NCBI RefSeq assembly: GCF_010868145.1
Contig: NZ_JAAGUY010000015.1
Coordinates: 1-64,000 of the forward strand
Reading direction: 5' to 3'
Source of the DNA: Nocardia cyriacigeorgica
GTDB taxonomy: Bacteria > Actinomycetota > Actinomycetes > Mycobacteriales > Mycobacteriaceae
DNA length: 64,000 bases
The notes under the pieces were generated by a model that worked only from the letters and a program-made list of their open reading frames with translations, was not told the DNA's origin and did no database searches. The first letter of the stretch is position 1. Every line of letters starts with the position of its first letter. This document shows, one piece after another, positions 8,735 to 18,457 of this stretch. Position numbers and translations under genes: made by a program.

Positions 8735-10153
8735 CTAATGGTCCTCCTCACCGATACGGTGCACGTGGATCAGGTTGGTGGAACCGACGGTACCGGGCGG
8801 GGAGCCCGCGACGATAACCACCAGGTCGCCCTTCTGATACCGATTCATACTCAGCAGCGCCTGATCGACCTGCTTGATCATGGCGTCGGTGCTGTCGACC
8901 GTCGGGACGATGAAGGTCTCGGTACCCCAAGTCAGCGCCAGCTGGCTGCGCACCTCCGGCAGCGGAGTGAACGCCAGCAACGGCAGCGGGGTGTGCAGCC
9001 GGGCCAGGCGGCGCACGGTGTCACCGGACTGGGTGAAGGCCACCAATGCCTTGGCGTTGAGCCGCTCGCCGATATCGCGGGCCGCGTAGGAGATAACACC
9101 ACGCTTGGTGCGCGGCACATGCGTCAGCGGCGGCACCCGGGTGGATTCGGTTTCCACCGCGTGCACGATGCGCGCCATGGTGCGCACCGTCTCGATCGGG
9201 TACGCGCCGACCGAGGTCTCACCGGACAGCATCACCGCGTCGGCGCCGTCGAGCACCGCGTTGGCGACGTCGGAGGCCTCGGCCCGGGTGGGGCGCGAGT
9301 TCTCGATCATCGACTCCAACATCTGGGTCGCCACGATGACGGGTTTGGCGTTCTCCCTTGCCATCTGGATGGCACGCTTCTGCACGATCGGCACCTGCTC
9401 GAGCGGCAGCTCCACGCCGAGATCACCGCGCGCGACCATGACCGCGTCGAAGGCGAGCACGACGGCCTCGAGGTTGTCGATGGCTTCGGGCTTCTCCAGC
9501 TTGCCGATCACCGGAACGCGGCGGCCGACGCGGTCCATCACGTCGTGCACCAGCTCGACATCGGAGGGCGATCGCACGAAGGACAGCGCGATGAAGTCGA
9601 CGCCCAGTTTCAGGGCGAACTCGAGGTCCTCGATGTCCTTGTCCGACAGTGCGGGCACCGACACGTCCATGCCGGGCAGCGAGACGCCCTTGTTGTTGCT
9701 GACCGGGCCGCCCTCGGTGACCCGGCACACCACGTCGTTGCCGTCGACAGCGGTGACGGTCAGGCCCACTTTGCCGTCGTCGACCAGCAGGCGGTCGCCG
9801 GGCTTGGCGTCCTCGGCGAGTTCTTTGTAGGTGGTCGAGACGCGGTCATGGGTGCCGTCACAGTCCTCGACGGTGATGCGCACCTCTTCGCCCGTCGCCC
9901 AGACGGTCCGGCCTTCGATGAATCGGCCGAGTCGGATCTTGGGGCCCTGGAGATCGGCGAGAATGCCGACGGCGCGGCCGACATGGTCGGAGGCCTGCCG
10001 CACCTTCTTGTAGTTATCGGCATGGTCCGAGTGCTCACCGTGGCTGAAATTCAGCCGCGCCACATCCATACCGCTCTCGACGAGTTCTCGAATACGGTCC
10101 TCGGTGGCAGTGGCCGGGCCGAGGGTGCACACAATCTTCGTCCGTCGCATCAC
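8735..10153 (-). CDS. pyk: Pyruvate kinase
   Basis: 472 aa, the full family length. It transfers phosphate from phosphoenolpyruvate to ADP in the last step of glycolysis. Motifs include RRTKIVCTLGPA at the N-terminus, ARLNFSHG, LADLQGPKIRLG, the catalytic IGKLEKPEAI segment, MVARGDLGVELP and the metal/nucleotide region MLSGETSVG. The start is taken as GTG at 10153, directly followed by ATG, because a TAGGCT -10 box ends 6 nt before the GTG. Its stop is coupled to tesB. Confidence 0.97.
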   Translation of the reverse strand: MMRRTKIVCTLGPATATEDRIRELVESGMDVARLNFSHGEHSDHADNYKKVRQASDHVGRAVGILADLQGPKIRLGRFIEGRTVWATGEEVRITVEDCDGTHDRVSTTYKELAEDAKPGDRLLVDDGKVGLTVTAVDGNDVVCRVTEGGPVSNNKGVSLPGMDVSVPALSDKDIEDLEFALKLGVDFIALSFVRSPSDVELVHDVMDRVGRRVPVIGKLEKPEAIDNLEAVVLAFDAVMVARGDLGVELPLEQVPIVQKRAIQMARENAKPVIVATQMLESMIENSRPTRAEASDVANAVLDGADAVMLSGETSVGAYPIETVRTMARIVHAVETESTRVPPLTHVPRTKRGVISYAARDIGERLNAKALVAFTQSGDTVRRLARLHTPLPLLAFTPLPEVRSQLALTWGTETFIVPTVDSTDAMIKQVDQALLSMNRYQKGDLVVIVAGSPPGTVGSTNLIHVHRIGEEDH

Positions 10154-10159
10154 GAGTAG

Positions 10160-10165
10160 AGCCTA
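10160..10165 (-). promoter_or_regulatory. Leaderless -10 box TAGGCT for pyk
   Basis: TAGGCT on the minus strand lies 6 nt before the GTG start of pyk at 10153. It suggests that pyk-tesB has its own promoter apart from the trp-lgt operon. Confidence 0.5.
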
Positions 10166-10230
10166 GTCCCGACACGGATGTGGGGCGCGTTGTGGCCGTG
10201 CCGAGTCGCCGCGGCTGGGAACAGTCGCGC

Positions 10231-10860
10231 TCACCGCGCACTGAGCGCGCGCGCGTAATTCACCTGATGCAGCAGCATCGGGAAGGTCTGCTGGTTCTGC
10301 GCCGGGATCATCGTGGAGTGGTAGCGGCCCTCGCTGGTGACCGTCACCTGTACGTAGCCGACTGTGGTTTTCTCCTTGACCAGCAGGAACAGCAGGCCGA
10401 GGAAACACAGCGGGAACAGCAGGATGGCCAGCACCACCGCGTAGGTCGGGATCTTCTCGGAGGTCTGCGACATATCGGTGATCGTCCAGATCGCGCCGCG
10501 CAACGGCATGCTGCCTGCTGGGGTTGTGACGGAGTCCTCAGAGATGCCGATATCGCCGATCGACATCAGGAACCCACCGGGCACTCCCATCGGCATCGCT
10601 CCGGGCATGCCTGGCAGCATGGCCGGGTACATCCCGCTCGGCACCGGCGGGAACGCGGCCGTGGGTCGCGGGCCTGCAGGCTGCTGCGGATAGCCCGAGA
10701 ACGCGCCCGGCTGCGCCGGACCGCCGTCGGCCGGATACGCCTGATCCCCAGGATGCGCACTCGGCGGCGGATCGGTGGCCTTGCGCAGACTCGGCCCGGT
10801 GCCGGGCGGACCGTACTGCGGTCCCCCGGATCCCGGCACCTGCTGATCTGACTCGGCCAC
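10231..10860 (-). CDS. Proline-rich single-pass membrane protein (Rv1616 position)
   Basis: 209 aa. Residues 1-105 are rich in Pro, Gly and Met; one hydrophobic segment (about residues 143-161, VVLAILLFPLCFLGLLFLLV) is followed by an Arg-poor 45-residue tail with beta-strand character (TVGYVQVTVTSEGRYHST). There is no enzyme motif. It lies between lgt and pyk, where mycobacteria also carry small membrane proteins. The C-terminal part looks like a conserved actinobacterial domain of unknown function. The ATG at 10860 is preceded by a GGAGGAC-type site. Confidence 0.75.
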   Translation of the reverse strand: MAESDQQVPGSGGPQYGPPGTGPSLRKATDPPPSAHPGDQAYPADGGPAQPGAFSGYPQQPAGPRPTAAFPPVPSGMYPAMLPGMPGAMPMGVPGGFLMSIGDIGISEDSVTTPAGSMPLRGAIWTITDMSQTSEKIPTYAVVLAILLFPLCFLGLLFLLVKEKTTVGYVQVTVTSEGRYHSTMIPAQNQQTFPMLLHQVNYARALSAR

Positions 10861-11037
10861 TCGCGTCCTCCTGTCCTGCGGGCGCTCGCGCCGCCCCCCG
10901 ATACTCGTCCTCGCCCATACCCGGCCCGTGCGGGCCTACCGTCCATTCTGTCGGGCGGGCGCCATCGCTGTCGCGCGAACGGGGTCCGGCAGCACGATAC
11001 GCCCGCACGCGCGCGGGTCCGGGCGATAGCCTGCCGA

Positions 11038-12426
11038 TCAGCTGCCCTTCTTCACCCCGGCAGCCTCGCTCGACTCCGTACCCTCACCGGCCCCGGCGTC
11101 ATCGCTCGACTCGACGCCCTCGGCCGACTTCGCGTCCTCACCGGCCTCGGTGTTTTCGCCCGACTCGGCGACATCACTCGCGTCGGCATCCTTGCTCGAC
11201 TCGGTGGTGCCGGAGTTTTCGGTCGTGGACTCGGCGTCATCGCCGGACTCAGCGTCATCGCCTGATGTTGCGTCCTCGCCCGCCGCGTCTTTGCCGGACT
11301 TCGCGTCCTTGTCCGACTTCGTGCCCGGCTTCGCCTCCTCATCGGATTCGGCCTTGTCGGCAGTCTCGGCCTCATCGTCGGCCGCGTCGGCCGCGACGCT
11401 CTCGACGCCGTCCTTCTCGGCGGCCACGGCCGACGCCGCACCGGCGCGGCGCAGCGCTCCGATCTGCCACGGCCACGGCCGCTTTTCCGCGCCGGGCTGA
11501 AGTTGCTCGGGGGTCTCGCGGCCCTTGGTCGCGAAGACGAAGTAGGCGATGGCGGCCAGGAAGACCAGGGCGGAAGTGAAGGAGTTGATGCGGATGCCCG
11601 CGATCTGGGTGGCCTCGTCGTCGCGCATGAGCTCGACGAAGAAGCGGCCGAAGCTGTAGCCGGCGACATAGAGGGCGAACAGGCGGCCGTGGCCGATACG
11701 GAAACGCTTGTCGATGTAGACCAGCAGCAGCACGACGGCCACATTCCACACCAGTTCGTACAGGAACGTCGGATGCACGACCTTCTCCACCACTCCGGTG
11801 GAGACCCCGTTCATCATGTCCAGGCGGCCCTGATCGTCGAAGCGCTGGTAGATCTCGAGACCCCAGGGCACCTCGGTCTCGCGACCGTACAGTTCCTGGT
11901 TGAAGTAGTTGCCGAGGCGGCCGATGGCCTGGGCCAGCAGGATCGGCGGGGCGATCGCGTCACCGAGGGCTGGCAGCGGGATCTTGTAGACGCGGCAGCC
12001 GATCCAGGCGCCGATACCGCCGAGGAACACCGCACCCCAGATGCCGAGGCCGCCCTGGTAGATCTTGAGCGCGTCCATCGGGTTGCCGTCGGCGCCGAAA
12101 TACTTCTGCCAGTCGGTGGCGACGTGGTACAGCCTGCCACCGATGAGACCGAACGGGACGGCGAACATCGCGACATCCAGCACCGCACCCTGCTGCCCGC
12201 CCCGCTCGCGCCAGCGCCGCTCACCCCACCAAATGGCGACGACGATGCCGAGGATGATGCACAGCGCATACGCCCGCAGCGGGAACGGCCCGATCTGCCA
12301 TACGCCCTGCGGCGGGCTCGGGAGATAGGCGAGCACGTCGGCGGCGCCTGCGCTCAGAACGCCGTCACCGCGCGTGCCGATGCTGGAAACACTGTCTGCC
12401 AGGACTCGTAAGGTCACGGGGGCCAC
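11038..12426 (-). CDS. lgt: Prolipoprotein diacylglyceryl transferase with long acidic tail
   Basis: 462 aa. It transfers diacylglyceryl from phosphatidylglycerol to the lipobox Cys of prolipoproteins. The integral membrane core (to about residue 320) carries IGGRLYHVATDW, GGLGIWGA and the signature AQAIGRLGNYFNQELYG. The last 130 residues or so are an acidic, low-complexity run of Asp, Glu, Ala, Ser and Lys. Mycobacterial Lgt also has a long acidic tail, so this is family-typical though its role is unknown. The first codon is a GTG at 12426, 33 nt after trpA; a GTG about 30 codons further in, just before LAYLPSPPQG, is an alternative start. The order trpA-lgt is conserved in mycobacteria. 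Confidence 0.95.
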   Translation of the reverse strand: MAPVTLRVLADSVSSIGTRGDGVLSAGAADVLAYLPSPPQGVWQIGPFPLRAYALCIILGIVVAIWWGERRWRERGGQQGAVLDVAMFAVPFGLIGGRLYHVATDWQKYFGADGNPMDALKIYQGGLGIWGAVFLGGIGAWIGCRVYKIPLPALGDAIAPPILLAQAIGRLGNYFNQELYGRETEVPWGLEIYQRFDDQGRLDMMNGVSTGVVEKVVHPTFLYELVWNVAVVLLLVYIDKRFRIGHGRLFALYVAGYSFGRFFVELMRDDEATQIAGIRINSFTSALVFLAAIAYFVFATKGRETPEQLQPGAEKRPWPWQIGALRRAGAASAVAAEKDGVESVAADAADDEAETADKAESDEEAKPGTKSDKDAKSGKDAAGEDATSGDDAESGDDAESTTENSGTTESSKDADASDVAESGENTEAGEDAKSAEGVESSDDAGAGEGTESSEAAGVKKGS

Positions 12427-12459
12427 CGTAGTCGAGCGGCGGGCCGGTGTGCCTTCGGG

Positions 12460-13260
12460 TCAGGACGCGACGGTCGCCGAACGTACGCCTTCGGCCAGTT
12501 CCGCGGTCAGCGTGCGCACGGCATCCAACCCTTCGGCCGCGGCGGTGACCAACGCCGACCCGACGATCACACCGTCGGCGTAGGCGGCGATCTCGGCGGC
12601 CTGGGCACCCGAACGCACACCGAGCCCGACACCGATCGGGATATCGGAATGCGCGCGGACCCGTGCGCACAGCGCGGGCGCGGCCGAGGACACGGCGTCA
12701 CGAGCGCCGGTCACACCCATGGTGGAGGCGGCATAGACGAAGCCACGCGAGGCTTCCAGGGTCTTGGCCAGCCGCTCCTCGGTGGACGACGGCGCGACCA
12801 GGAAGATCCGGTCCAGATCGTGGGCGGCCGAGGCGACGAACCATTCATCGGCCTCGTCCGGGATCAAGTTCGGGGTGATGATGCCCGCGCCGCCGGCGGC
12901 CGCCAGATCACGCGAGAACCGGTCCACCCCGTACTTGAGCACGGGATTCCAGTAGCTCATGACCACGGCCTGCGCACCGGCCGCGGTGACGGCCTCGACC
13001 ACGGAGAACACATCGCGCACCCGCACGCCGCCGCGCAGCGCCTGTTCGGCGGCCTGCTGGATGGTCGGCCCGTCCATCACCGGATCGGAGTAGGCCACGC
13101 CGACCTCGACGATGTCGCAGCCGGCCTCGACCATGGCCCGCACGGTGGCGATCGAACCATCCAGATCGGGGTAGCCGGCGGGCAGGTAGCCGATCAGCGC
13201 CGCGCGGTGGTCGGCGCGGCAGGCCGCGAAGGTGTTGGCGAGTCTGGACTGCTGGCTCAC
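12460..13260 (-). CDS. trpA: Tryptophan synthase alpha chain
   Basis: 266 aa. It cleaves indole-3-glycerol phosphate to indole and glyceraldehyde 3-phosphate. The (beta/alpha)8 barrel shows the catalytic Glu in CDIVEVGVAYSDPVMDGP, Asp in LIPDEADEW and the phosphate site GVGLGVRS. The GTG start overlaps the trpB stop by one base (TAGTG), so translation is coupled and the two subunits should be made in equal amounts. Confidence 0.97.
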   Translation of the reverse strand: MSQQSRLANTFAACRADHRAALIGYLPAGYPDLDGSIATVRAMVEAGCDIVEVGVAYSDPVMDGPTIQQAAEQALRGGVRVRDVFSVVEAVTAAGAQAVVMSYWNPVLKYGVDRFSRDLAAAGGAGIITPNLIPDEADEWFVASAAHDLDRIFLVAPSSTEERLAKTLEASRGFVYAASTMGVTGARDAVSSAAPALCARVRAHSDIPIGVGLGVRSGAQAAEIAAYADGVIVGSALVTAAAEGLDAVRTLTAELAEGVRSATVAS

Positions 13261-14531
13261 TACGCGTTCCCCTTGCCCTCTGCGGCGTCGTCGTCGAACA
13301 GTCCGAACCAGCGGGCGGCGGTGTCCATATCCTTGTCCCCGCGCCCGGACAGGTTCACCAGGATGATGGCGCCGGGTCCGAGCTGCTTGCCGAGTTCGAG
13401 CGCACCGGCCACCGCATGCGCGGATTCGATTGCCGGGATGATGCCCTCGGCGCGGCTGAGCAACAGCAGCGCGTCCATCGCGGCGGTATCGGTGACCGGC
13501 AGGTACTCGGCGCGGCCGGTGTCCTTGAGATAGGCGTGCTCGGGACCGACACCCGGATAGTCAAGGCCCGCGGAGATGGAATGCGATTCGATGGTCTGCC
13601 CATCCTCGTCCTGCAGCAGGTACGAGTAGGCGCCTTGGAAGGCGCCGGGCGTGCCACCGGTGAAGGTGGCGGCGTGGCGACCGGTCTCGACGCCGTCACC
13701 GGCGGCCTCGTAGCCGACCAGGCGCACACCGGGATCGTCGATGAAGGCGTGGAAGATGCCGATGGCGTTGGAGCCACCACCCACGCAGGCGGCGACGGCG
13801 TCAGGGAGCCTGCCGGTCAGCGACTGCACCTGCTCACGGGCCTCGAGACCGACGACGCGCTGGAAGTCGCGCACCATGAGCGGGAACGGATGCGGTCCCG
13901 CGGCGGTACCGAAGCAGTAGTAGGTGTTGTCCGCGTTGGAGACCCAGTCGCGCAGCGCCTCGTTGATGGCGTCCTTGAGCGTCTGCGAGCCGGTGGTCAC
14001 CGAGACGACCTCGGCGCCGAGCAGCCGCATCCTGGCGACGTTGAGCGCCTGCCTGGCCGTATCGACCGCACCCATGTAGATGATGCAGTCGAGGCCGAGC
14101 AGCGCACAGGCGGTCGCGGTGGCCACACCGTGCTGGCCCGCGCCGGTTTCGGCGATGACGCGGGTCTTGCCCATGCGCTTGGCCAGCAGCGCCTGCCCGA
14201 GCACATTGTTGATCTTGTGTGAACCGGTGTGGTTCAGGTCCTCACGCTTGAGCAGGATGCGCGCGCCACCGGCATGCTCGGCCAGCCGGGCGCATTCGAA
14301 CACCGGCGACGGACGCCCGGTGTAGTCCCGCTGCAGCCGGTCGAGCTCGGTCAGGAAACCGGGGTCGGCACGGACCTTGTCGTATTCGGCAGTGACCTCT
14401 TCGATGACCGCCATCAGCGCCTCGGGCACATGCCTGCCGCCGTAGACGCCGAAGTGGCCGCCGCTGTCGGGCTCGTGTCCGCTCCGGTGGGCTACGCCCG
14501 CGCTGGCAGCAGGCAGCTCGCCGCCCGCCAT
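13260..14531 (-). CDS. trpB: Tryptophan synthase beta chain
   Basis: 423 aa. The PLP enzyme condenses indole with serine. Lys106 in [13 protein letters not shown] binds [11 protein letters not shown] is the phosphate-binding loop; [11 protein letters not shown] contains the catalytic Glu. It has the length of TrpB1-type subunits plus a poorly conserved 25-residue N-terminus. The ATG overlaps the trpC stop by one base (TAATG). Confidence 0.98.
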   Translation of the reverse strand: MAGGELPAASAGVAHRSGHEPDSGGHFGVYGGRHVPEALMAVIEEVTAEYDKVRADPGFLTELDRLQRDYTGRPSPVFECARLAEHAGGARILLKREDLNHTGSHKINNVLGQALLAKRMGKTRVIAETGAGQHGVATATACALLGLDCIIYMGAVDTARQALNVARMRLLGAEVVSVTTGSQTLKDAINEALRDWVSNADNTYYCFGTAAGPHPFPLMVRDFQRVVGLEAREQVQSLTGRLPDAVAACVGGGSNAIGIFHAFIDDPGVRLVGYEAAGDGVETGRHAATFTGGTPGAFQGAYSYLLQDEDGQTIESHSISAGLDYPGVGPEHAYLKDTGRAEYLPVTDTAAMDALLLLSRAEGIIPAIESAHAVAGALELGKQLGPGAIILVNLSGRGDKDMDTAARWFGLFDDDAAEGKGNA

Positions 14532-15349
14532 TACCGAGCCCGCCGGGCAGGCTTCGGGCAGGACGGGTGAGTGCCAGCTGTCACCAGCTGCGAGACCGCG
14601 GCACGCGGGTCGCCGCTGGTCACCAGGCCCTCGCCGACGAGCACGGCATCCGCGCCCGCACCGGCGTAGGCCATCAGATCGGCGGTACCGCGCACACCCG
14701 ACTCGGCGATGCGGATGACCTCGGTGGGCAGCCCGGGCGCGATCCGCGCGAAGCAGTCCCGGTCCACTTCCAGGGTTTTGAGGTTGCGTGCGTTGATACC
14801 GACCACCGAGGCGCCCGCATTGAGCGCACGGTCGGCCTCTTCTTCGGTGTGCACCTCGACCAGCGCGGTCATCCCGAGCGATTCGGTGCGATCGATGAGC
14901 GAGCTCAGCGTGTCCTGCTCCAGGGCGGCGACGATCAGCAGGATGACGTCGGCGCCGTGGGCGCGGGCCTCGTGGATCTGGTACGGGCCGACGACGAAGT
15001 CCTTGCGCAGCACCGGGATGTTCACGGCGGCGCGGACTGCGTCCAGGTCGTCGAGCGAGCCGTGGAAGCGACGGCCCTCGGTGAGCACGCTGATGATGCG
15101 GGCGCCGCCGTCTTCATAGGCCTTGGCCAGACTGGCCGGATCGGCGATCTCGGCGAGCGCACCCTTGGACGGGCTGGCCCGCTTGACCTCGGCGATGACG
15201 CCGATGCCGTCTTCATGCAGCGCCGCGAGCGCATCCCGGGGTGGCGGCGCGGCGGCCGCAGCGGCCTTGATGGCCTGGAAATCCAGCAGGGATTCCCGTG
15301 CGGCCACATCCGCGCGGACCCCGTCGAGAATCGAGTCGAGTACCGTCAT
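14531..15349 (-). CDS. trpC: Indole-3-glycerol phosphate synthase
   Basis: 272 aa. It closes the indole ring from CdRP. Visible are [13 protein letters not shown] (catalytic Lys), [16 protein letters not shown] (second catalytic Lys), LVEVHTEEE and [12 protein letters not shown], and IAESGV at the phosphate end. It is monofunctional: no PRAI (TrpF) domain follows. The ATG is preceded by GAAAGGA about 9 nt away, and the leader upstream can fold into competing hairpins (15366-15413). Confidence 0.97.
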   Translation of the reverse strand: MTVLDSILDGVRADVAARESLLDFQAIKAAAAAAPPPRDALAALHEDGIGVIAEVKRASPSKGALAEIADPASLAKAYEDGGARIISVLTEGRRFHGSLDDLDAVRAAVNIPVLRKDFVVGPYQIHEARAHGADVILLIVAALEQDTLSSLIDRTESLGMTALVEVHTEEEADRALNAGASVVGINARNLKTLEVDRDCFARIAPGLPTEVIRIAESGVRGTADLMAYAGAGADAVLVGEGLVTSGDPRAAVSQLVTAGTHPSCPKPARRAR

Positions 15350-15365
15350 CTGGCTCGAATCCTTT

Positions 15366-15413
15366 CTGGGGAGACGGACTCACTGCCTGAGAAATCCCCC
15401 CAGGCGCTGTCTC
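15366..15413 (-). promoter_or_regulatory. Leader of trpC with mutually exclusive stems
   Basis: Three inverted repeats lie in the 60 nt before trpC. Stem A pairs GAGAC (15409-15413) with GTCTC (15371-15375). Stem B pairs GCCTG (15401-15405) with CAGGC (15385-15389). Stem C pairs CTGGGG (15398-15403) with CCCCAG (15366-15371), which lies just upstream of the ribosome site. B and C share bases and cannot form together. This looks like an attenuator or other RNA switch; no Trp-rich leader peptide was found. The function is inferred. Confidence 0.4.
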
Positions 15414-15524
15414 ACCGGTGCTGATCAAGAGTAAAGGGGTGGGTGTGGCGCGCGTACGCCGGGGTTGGCACCCGGGTTGCGGGCACCCGCCACTTGTGCT
15501 GCGGCGGGTCGCCCGGCCATCGGA

Positions 15525-16268
15525 TCATCTGTCGTCGGGCCTGGACGCGTCGTCGTCGCGGCCGTGGTTCGGGCAATCTTCGGTGGGGTCGGTGCCGGCG
15601 TCGAGCGCGTCCCAGAGCACCCGCTCGGTAACCGGTGCCGCAGTGCCGTCATCGTCGGGGCCGCGGCCGGTGACCAGGTCGGTGGCGGCGGCGCGACGGA
15701 CGACCGGAGTGTCGTACTTGCCGGACAGCGGTGCGCTCTCCTTCGGCATCCTGGCAAGCAGCACGCCCGCGGCGAAAGCGGCCAGCGCGCCGACCATGGT
15801 CAGGATGGCGGGCAGGGCGGAGGTGGTCACCTCGTCGACCTGTGCGCGTCCGGGGAGTTCGGCGAGGGTGGCCGCACGCTGCGATGTCGCACCGGAACCG
15901 GTGAGGACAGCGAGCGCTGGCACCGCGACGACGGCGCCGACCAGCGCCACCAGCACGCCGACCACGCGACGCAGCCAGCCCTTGGTGGCCAGTACCGCCG
16001 CGATGGCGGCCAGCAGCACTAGGGCCAGCGGGGTGAGCGCGCCGAACCACGTACCACCGTCGAGATCGTCGGTGCGTGGTTCGGTGAGGCCGTCGGAGGA
16101 GGTGACACTCACCCACGTCATCCGCGACGAGCCCCACAGGGCAGCCGCGGCCAGTGCGAGCAGCACGACCGGGACAACGGGATACCGCCGCCGTGCCGCG
16201 ACAGGAACCGCCGCCGCGACCCCTTCCTCCGACGAACTGCCGGTATCCGGATCGTGCTCGGCGCTCAT
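15525..16268 (-). CDS. Trp-region membrane protein (TIGR02234 type, Rv1610 homologue)
   Basis: 247 aa. Four hydrophobic segments (near residues 29-47, 76-96, 100-122 and 151-172) and polar ends match the 'trp region conserved hypothetical membrane protein' found between trpE and trpC in mycobacteria and relatives. The tail is acidic ([21 protein letters not shown]). Its ATG overlaps the trpE stop by 4 nt (ATGA), so it belongs to the operon. The biochemical role is not known; a link to tryptophan or aromatic transport is only suggested by position. Confidence 0.88.
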   Translation of the reverse strand: MSAEHDPDTGSSSEEGVAAAVPVAARRRYPVVPVVLLALAAAALWGSSRMTWVSVTSSDGLTEPRTDDLDGGTWFGALTPLALVLLAAIAAVLATKGWLRRVVGVLVALVGAVVAVPALAVLTGSGATSQRAATLAELPGRAQVDEVTTSALPAILTMVGALAAFAAGVLLARMPKESAPLSGKYDTPVVRRAAATDLVTGRGPDDDGTAAPVTERVLWDALDAGTDPTEDCPNHGRDDDASRPDDR

Positions 16269-17833
16269 TCGGGGGCCTCGTCGCCGGCTTGATCCGAACC
16301 ATAGGCTCGCACCGTCTTCGCGGCCGCGACCGCGCGCAGCACCGCCATGGCCTTGTTCCGCGATTCGGTGTCCTCGTATTCGGGTTCGGAATCGGCGACG
16401 ACACCGGCGCCGGCCTGCACGTAGGCGGTGCCGTCCTTGAGCAGAGCGGTTCGGATGGCGATCGCGGTATCGGCGTCACCGGCGAAATCGAGATAGCCGA
16501 CCACGCCGCCGTACACCCCGCGACGGGTGGGCTCGAGCTCCTCGATCAGCTCCATCGCGCGCACCTTCGGCGCACCGGACAGGGTGCCAGCGGGGAAGCA
16601 GGCACGCACCGCGTCCAGCGCGATCTTGCCCGGCGCCAACCGCCCGGACACCGTCGACACCAGATGCATGACATGGCTGTAACGCTCGACGTGCCGGTAG
16701 TCGGTGACGCGCACCGTGCCCGGCTGACACACCCGGCCCAGATCGTTGCGGCCGAGATCGACGAGCATCAGATGCTCGGCATTCTCCTTCTCGTCGGCGA
16801 GCAGGCCCTTCTCCAGCAGCAGATCGTCCTCTTCGGTGGCGCCGCGCCAGCGGGTACCGGCGATCGGATGCGTGGTGGCGACGCCTTCTTTCACCGTCAC
16901 CAGCGATTCGGGGCTGGAACCGACGATGGAGAATGCGGTGCCGCCGGAGCCATCGGGCACATGCAGCATGTACATGTACGGGCTCGGGTTCGACGCGCGC
17001 AGCATTCGGTACAGGTCGATCGGCGCGCCGTCGTAGTCCATCTCGAAGCGCTGCGACAGCACCACCTGGAAGGCCTCGCCCGCTTCGATCTCCTTGACCA
17101 GCCTGCGCACCCCGGCGCCGTACTCCTCGGTGGTGCGCTGGCGCAGGTACTCCGGTTCGGGCTGGCCGAACACCGACACCGTCGACGGCGCGGGCGTGGC
17201 GAGCGCGGCGGTCATCCGGTCCAGCCGGGCGACGGCGTCGTCGTAGGCCTCGTCGACCCGATCGGCGGTGCCGTTCCAGTTGACGGCATTGGCGATGAGG
17301 GTGATTGCGCCCTCATGGTGATCGAAGGCGGCGAGATCAGTGGCAAGCAGCAGCACCAGATCGGGCAGTTGCAGATCATCGGTGGCCAGTGCGGGCAGCC
17401 GCTCCATTCGCCGTACCGCGTCGTAGGCGAGGTAGCCGACCATGCCTCCGGTCAGCGGCGGTAGCCCGGGCATGCGCTCGGTACGCAGCAGTTCGAGGGT
17501 TTCGTGCAGTGCGTCGAGCGGATCACCGCCGGACGGGGCGTCGGCGGGGGTGGTGCCGAGCCAGGCGGCCTCACCGTCGACCACCGTCAGCGCCGAGGGG
17601 CTGCCCGCACCGATGAACGACCAGCGCGACCAGGATCGTCCGTTCTCCGCGGACTCGAACAGGAAGGTGCCCGCCCGGTCACCGGCCAGTTTGCGGTAGG
17701 CCGACAACGGAGTCTCGGAGTCCGCCAGCACCTTTCGGGTCACCGGGACCACCCGGTGTTCGGCGGCGAGCTGATGGAACTGCTCGCGGGTCGTCGTGGT
17801 CGTGGTGTCCTGGCGGTGGGATGCGCCCTGCAT
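16265..17833 (-). CDS. trpE: Anthranilate synthase component I
   Basis: 522 aa. It converts chorismate to anthranilate with a glutamine amidotransferase partner, which is not in this window. The N-terminal domain has the Trp-binding region [19 protein letters not shown]; the chorismate-binding domain has [35 protein letters not shown] and [15 protein letters not shown]. The feedback site suggests inhibition by tryptophan. trpG and trpD must lie elsewhere. It is divergent from bcp, with a perfect inverted repeat in the 62-bp gap. Confidence 0.97.
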   Translation of the reverse strand: MQGASHRQDTTTTTTREQFHQLAAEHRVVPVTRKVLADSETPLSAYRKLAGDRAGTFLFESAENGRSWSRWSFIGAGSPSALTVVDGEAAWLGTTPADAPSGGDPLDALHETLELLRTERMPGLPPLTGGMVGYLAYDAVRRMERLPALATDDLQLPDLVLLLATDLAAFDHHEGAITLIANAVNWNGTADRVDEAYDDAVARLDRMTAALATPAPSTVSVFGQPEPEYLRQRTTEEYGAGVRRLVKEIEAGEAFQVVLSQRFEMDYDGAPIDLYRMLRASNPSPYMYMLHVPDGSGGTAFSIVGSSPESLVTVKEGVATTHPIAGTRWRGATEEDDLLLEKGLLADEKENAEHLMLVDLGRNDLGRVCQPGTVRVTDYRHVERYSHVMHLVSTVSGRLAPGKIALDAVRACFPAGTLSGAPKVRAMELIEELEPTRRGVYGGVVGYLDFAGDADTAIAIRTALLKDGTAYVQAGAGVVADSEPEYEDTESRNKAMAVLRAVAAAKTVRAYGSDQAGDEAPE

Positions 17834-17848
17834 CGGTCCATCATCCCA

Positions 17849-17865
17849 GGCCGGTCCGACCGGCC
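17849..17865. promoter_or_regulatory. Perfect inverted repeat in trpE-bcp gap
   Basis: GGCCGGTC-C-GACCGGCC forms 8-bp half sites around one base, centred between the two divergent start codons. It could be an operator or a 5'-leader hairpin of trpE. No regulator can be named. Confidence 0.45.
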
Positions 17866-17883
17866 GATGAGCGCACCCGTCGG

Positions 17884-17889
17884 TACTGT
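17884..17889 (+). promoter_or_regulatory. Leaderless -10 box TACTGT for bcp
   Basis: TACTGT stands 6 nt before the ATG at 17896, and there is no Shine-Dalgarno sequence. Confidence 0.45.
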
Positions 17890-17895
17890 CGATCC

Positions 17896-18357
17896 ATGAA
17901 GACTGGCCAGCTCGCTCCGCAGTTCGAGCTCCCCGATCAATCCGGCACCCCGCGTTCCCTCGATGCCCTGCTCGTCGACGGCCCGCTCGTGCTCTTCTTC
18001 TATCCCGCTGCCAATACCCCGGTCTGCACCGCCGAGGCCTGCCATTTCCGTGATCTGGCCGAGGAGTTCGCCGCGGCCGGTGCGAGCTGCGCTGGCATCA
18101 GCGCCGACGCGGTCGACACCCAGGCCGGGTTCGCGGGCAAGCAGCGCCTGGAGTACCCGCTGCTCTCGGACCCGGACGGCGTGGTGGCCCAGCAGTTCGG
18201 TGTCAAGCGCGGACTGCTCGGCAAGCTCGCGCCGGTCAAGCGTCAGACCTTCGTCATCGATAAGGACCGGACCGTGCTCACCGTCATCACCGGTGAACTG
18301 CGCGCCAACGTGCACGCCGACGAGGCCCTGCGCTTCCTGCGCGAACGCACCAGCTGA
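17896..18357 (+). CDS. bcp: Bcp-type thioredoxin-dependent peroxiredoxin
   Basis: 153 aa. It reduces hydroperoxides. [20 protein letters not shown] carries the peroxidatic Cys44 and the candidate resolving Cys49 in the Bcp spacing; the usual Gly before Cys44 is Val. The rest ([46 protein letters not shown]) follows the family over its full length. M. tuberculosis has bcpB at the same place beside trpE. It is followed by a strong terminator. Confidence 0.93.
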   Translation: MKTGQLAPQFELPDQSGTPRSLDALLVDGPLVLFFYPAANTPVCTAEACHFRDLAEEFAAAGASCAGISADAVDTQAGFAGKQRLEYPLLSDPDGVVAQQFGVKRGLLGKLAPVKRQTFVIDKDRTVLTVITGELRANVHADEALRFLRERTS

Positions 18358-18363
18358 TCCTCC

Positions 18364-18396
18364 GCCGGTCCGGGACCATCCTGGACCGGCACTTTT
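18364..18396 (+). terminator. Rho-independent terminator after bcp
   Basis: An 8-bp stem GCCGGTCC / GGACCGGC with an 11-nt loop is followed by ACTTTT. It separates bcp from the next gene. Confidence 0.8.
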
Positions 18397-18445
18397 CCTG
18401 CCGAAACACCGGGCCGATCACCGGCACGCCCGCACCGGTGCGACC

Positions 18446-18451
18446 TACGCT
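18446..18451 (+). promoter_or_regulatory. Leaderless -10 box TACGCT
   Basis: TACGCT is 6 nt upstream of the ATG at 18458, right after the bcp terminator. Confidence 0.45.
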
Positions 18452-18457
18452 GGATTC

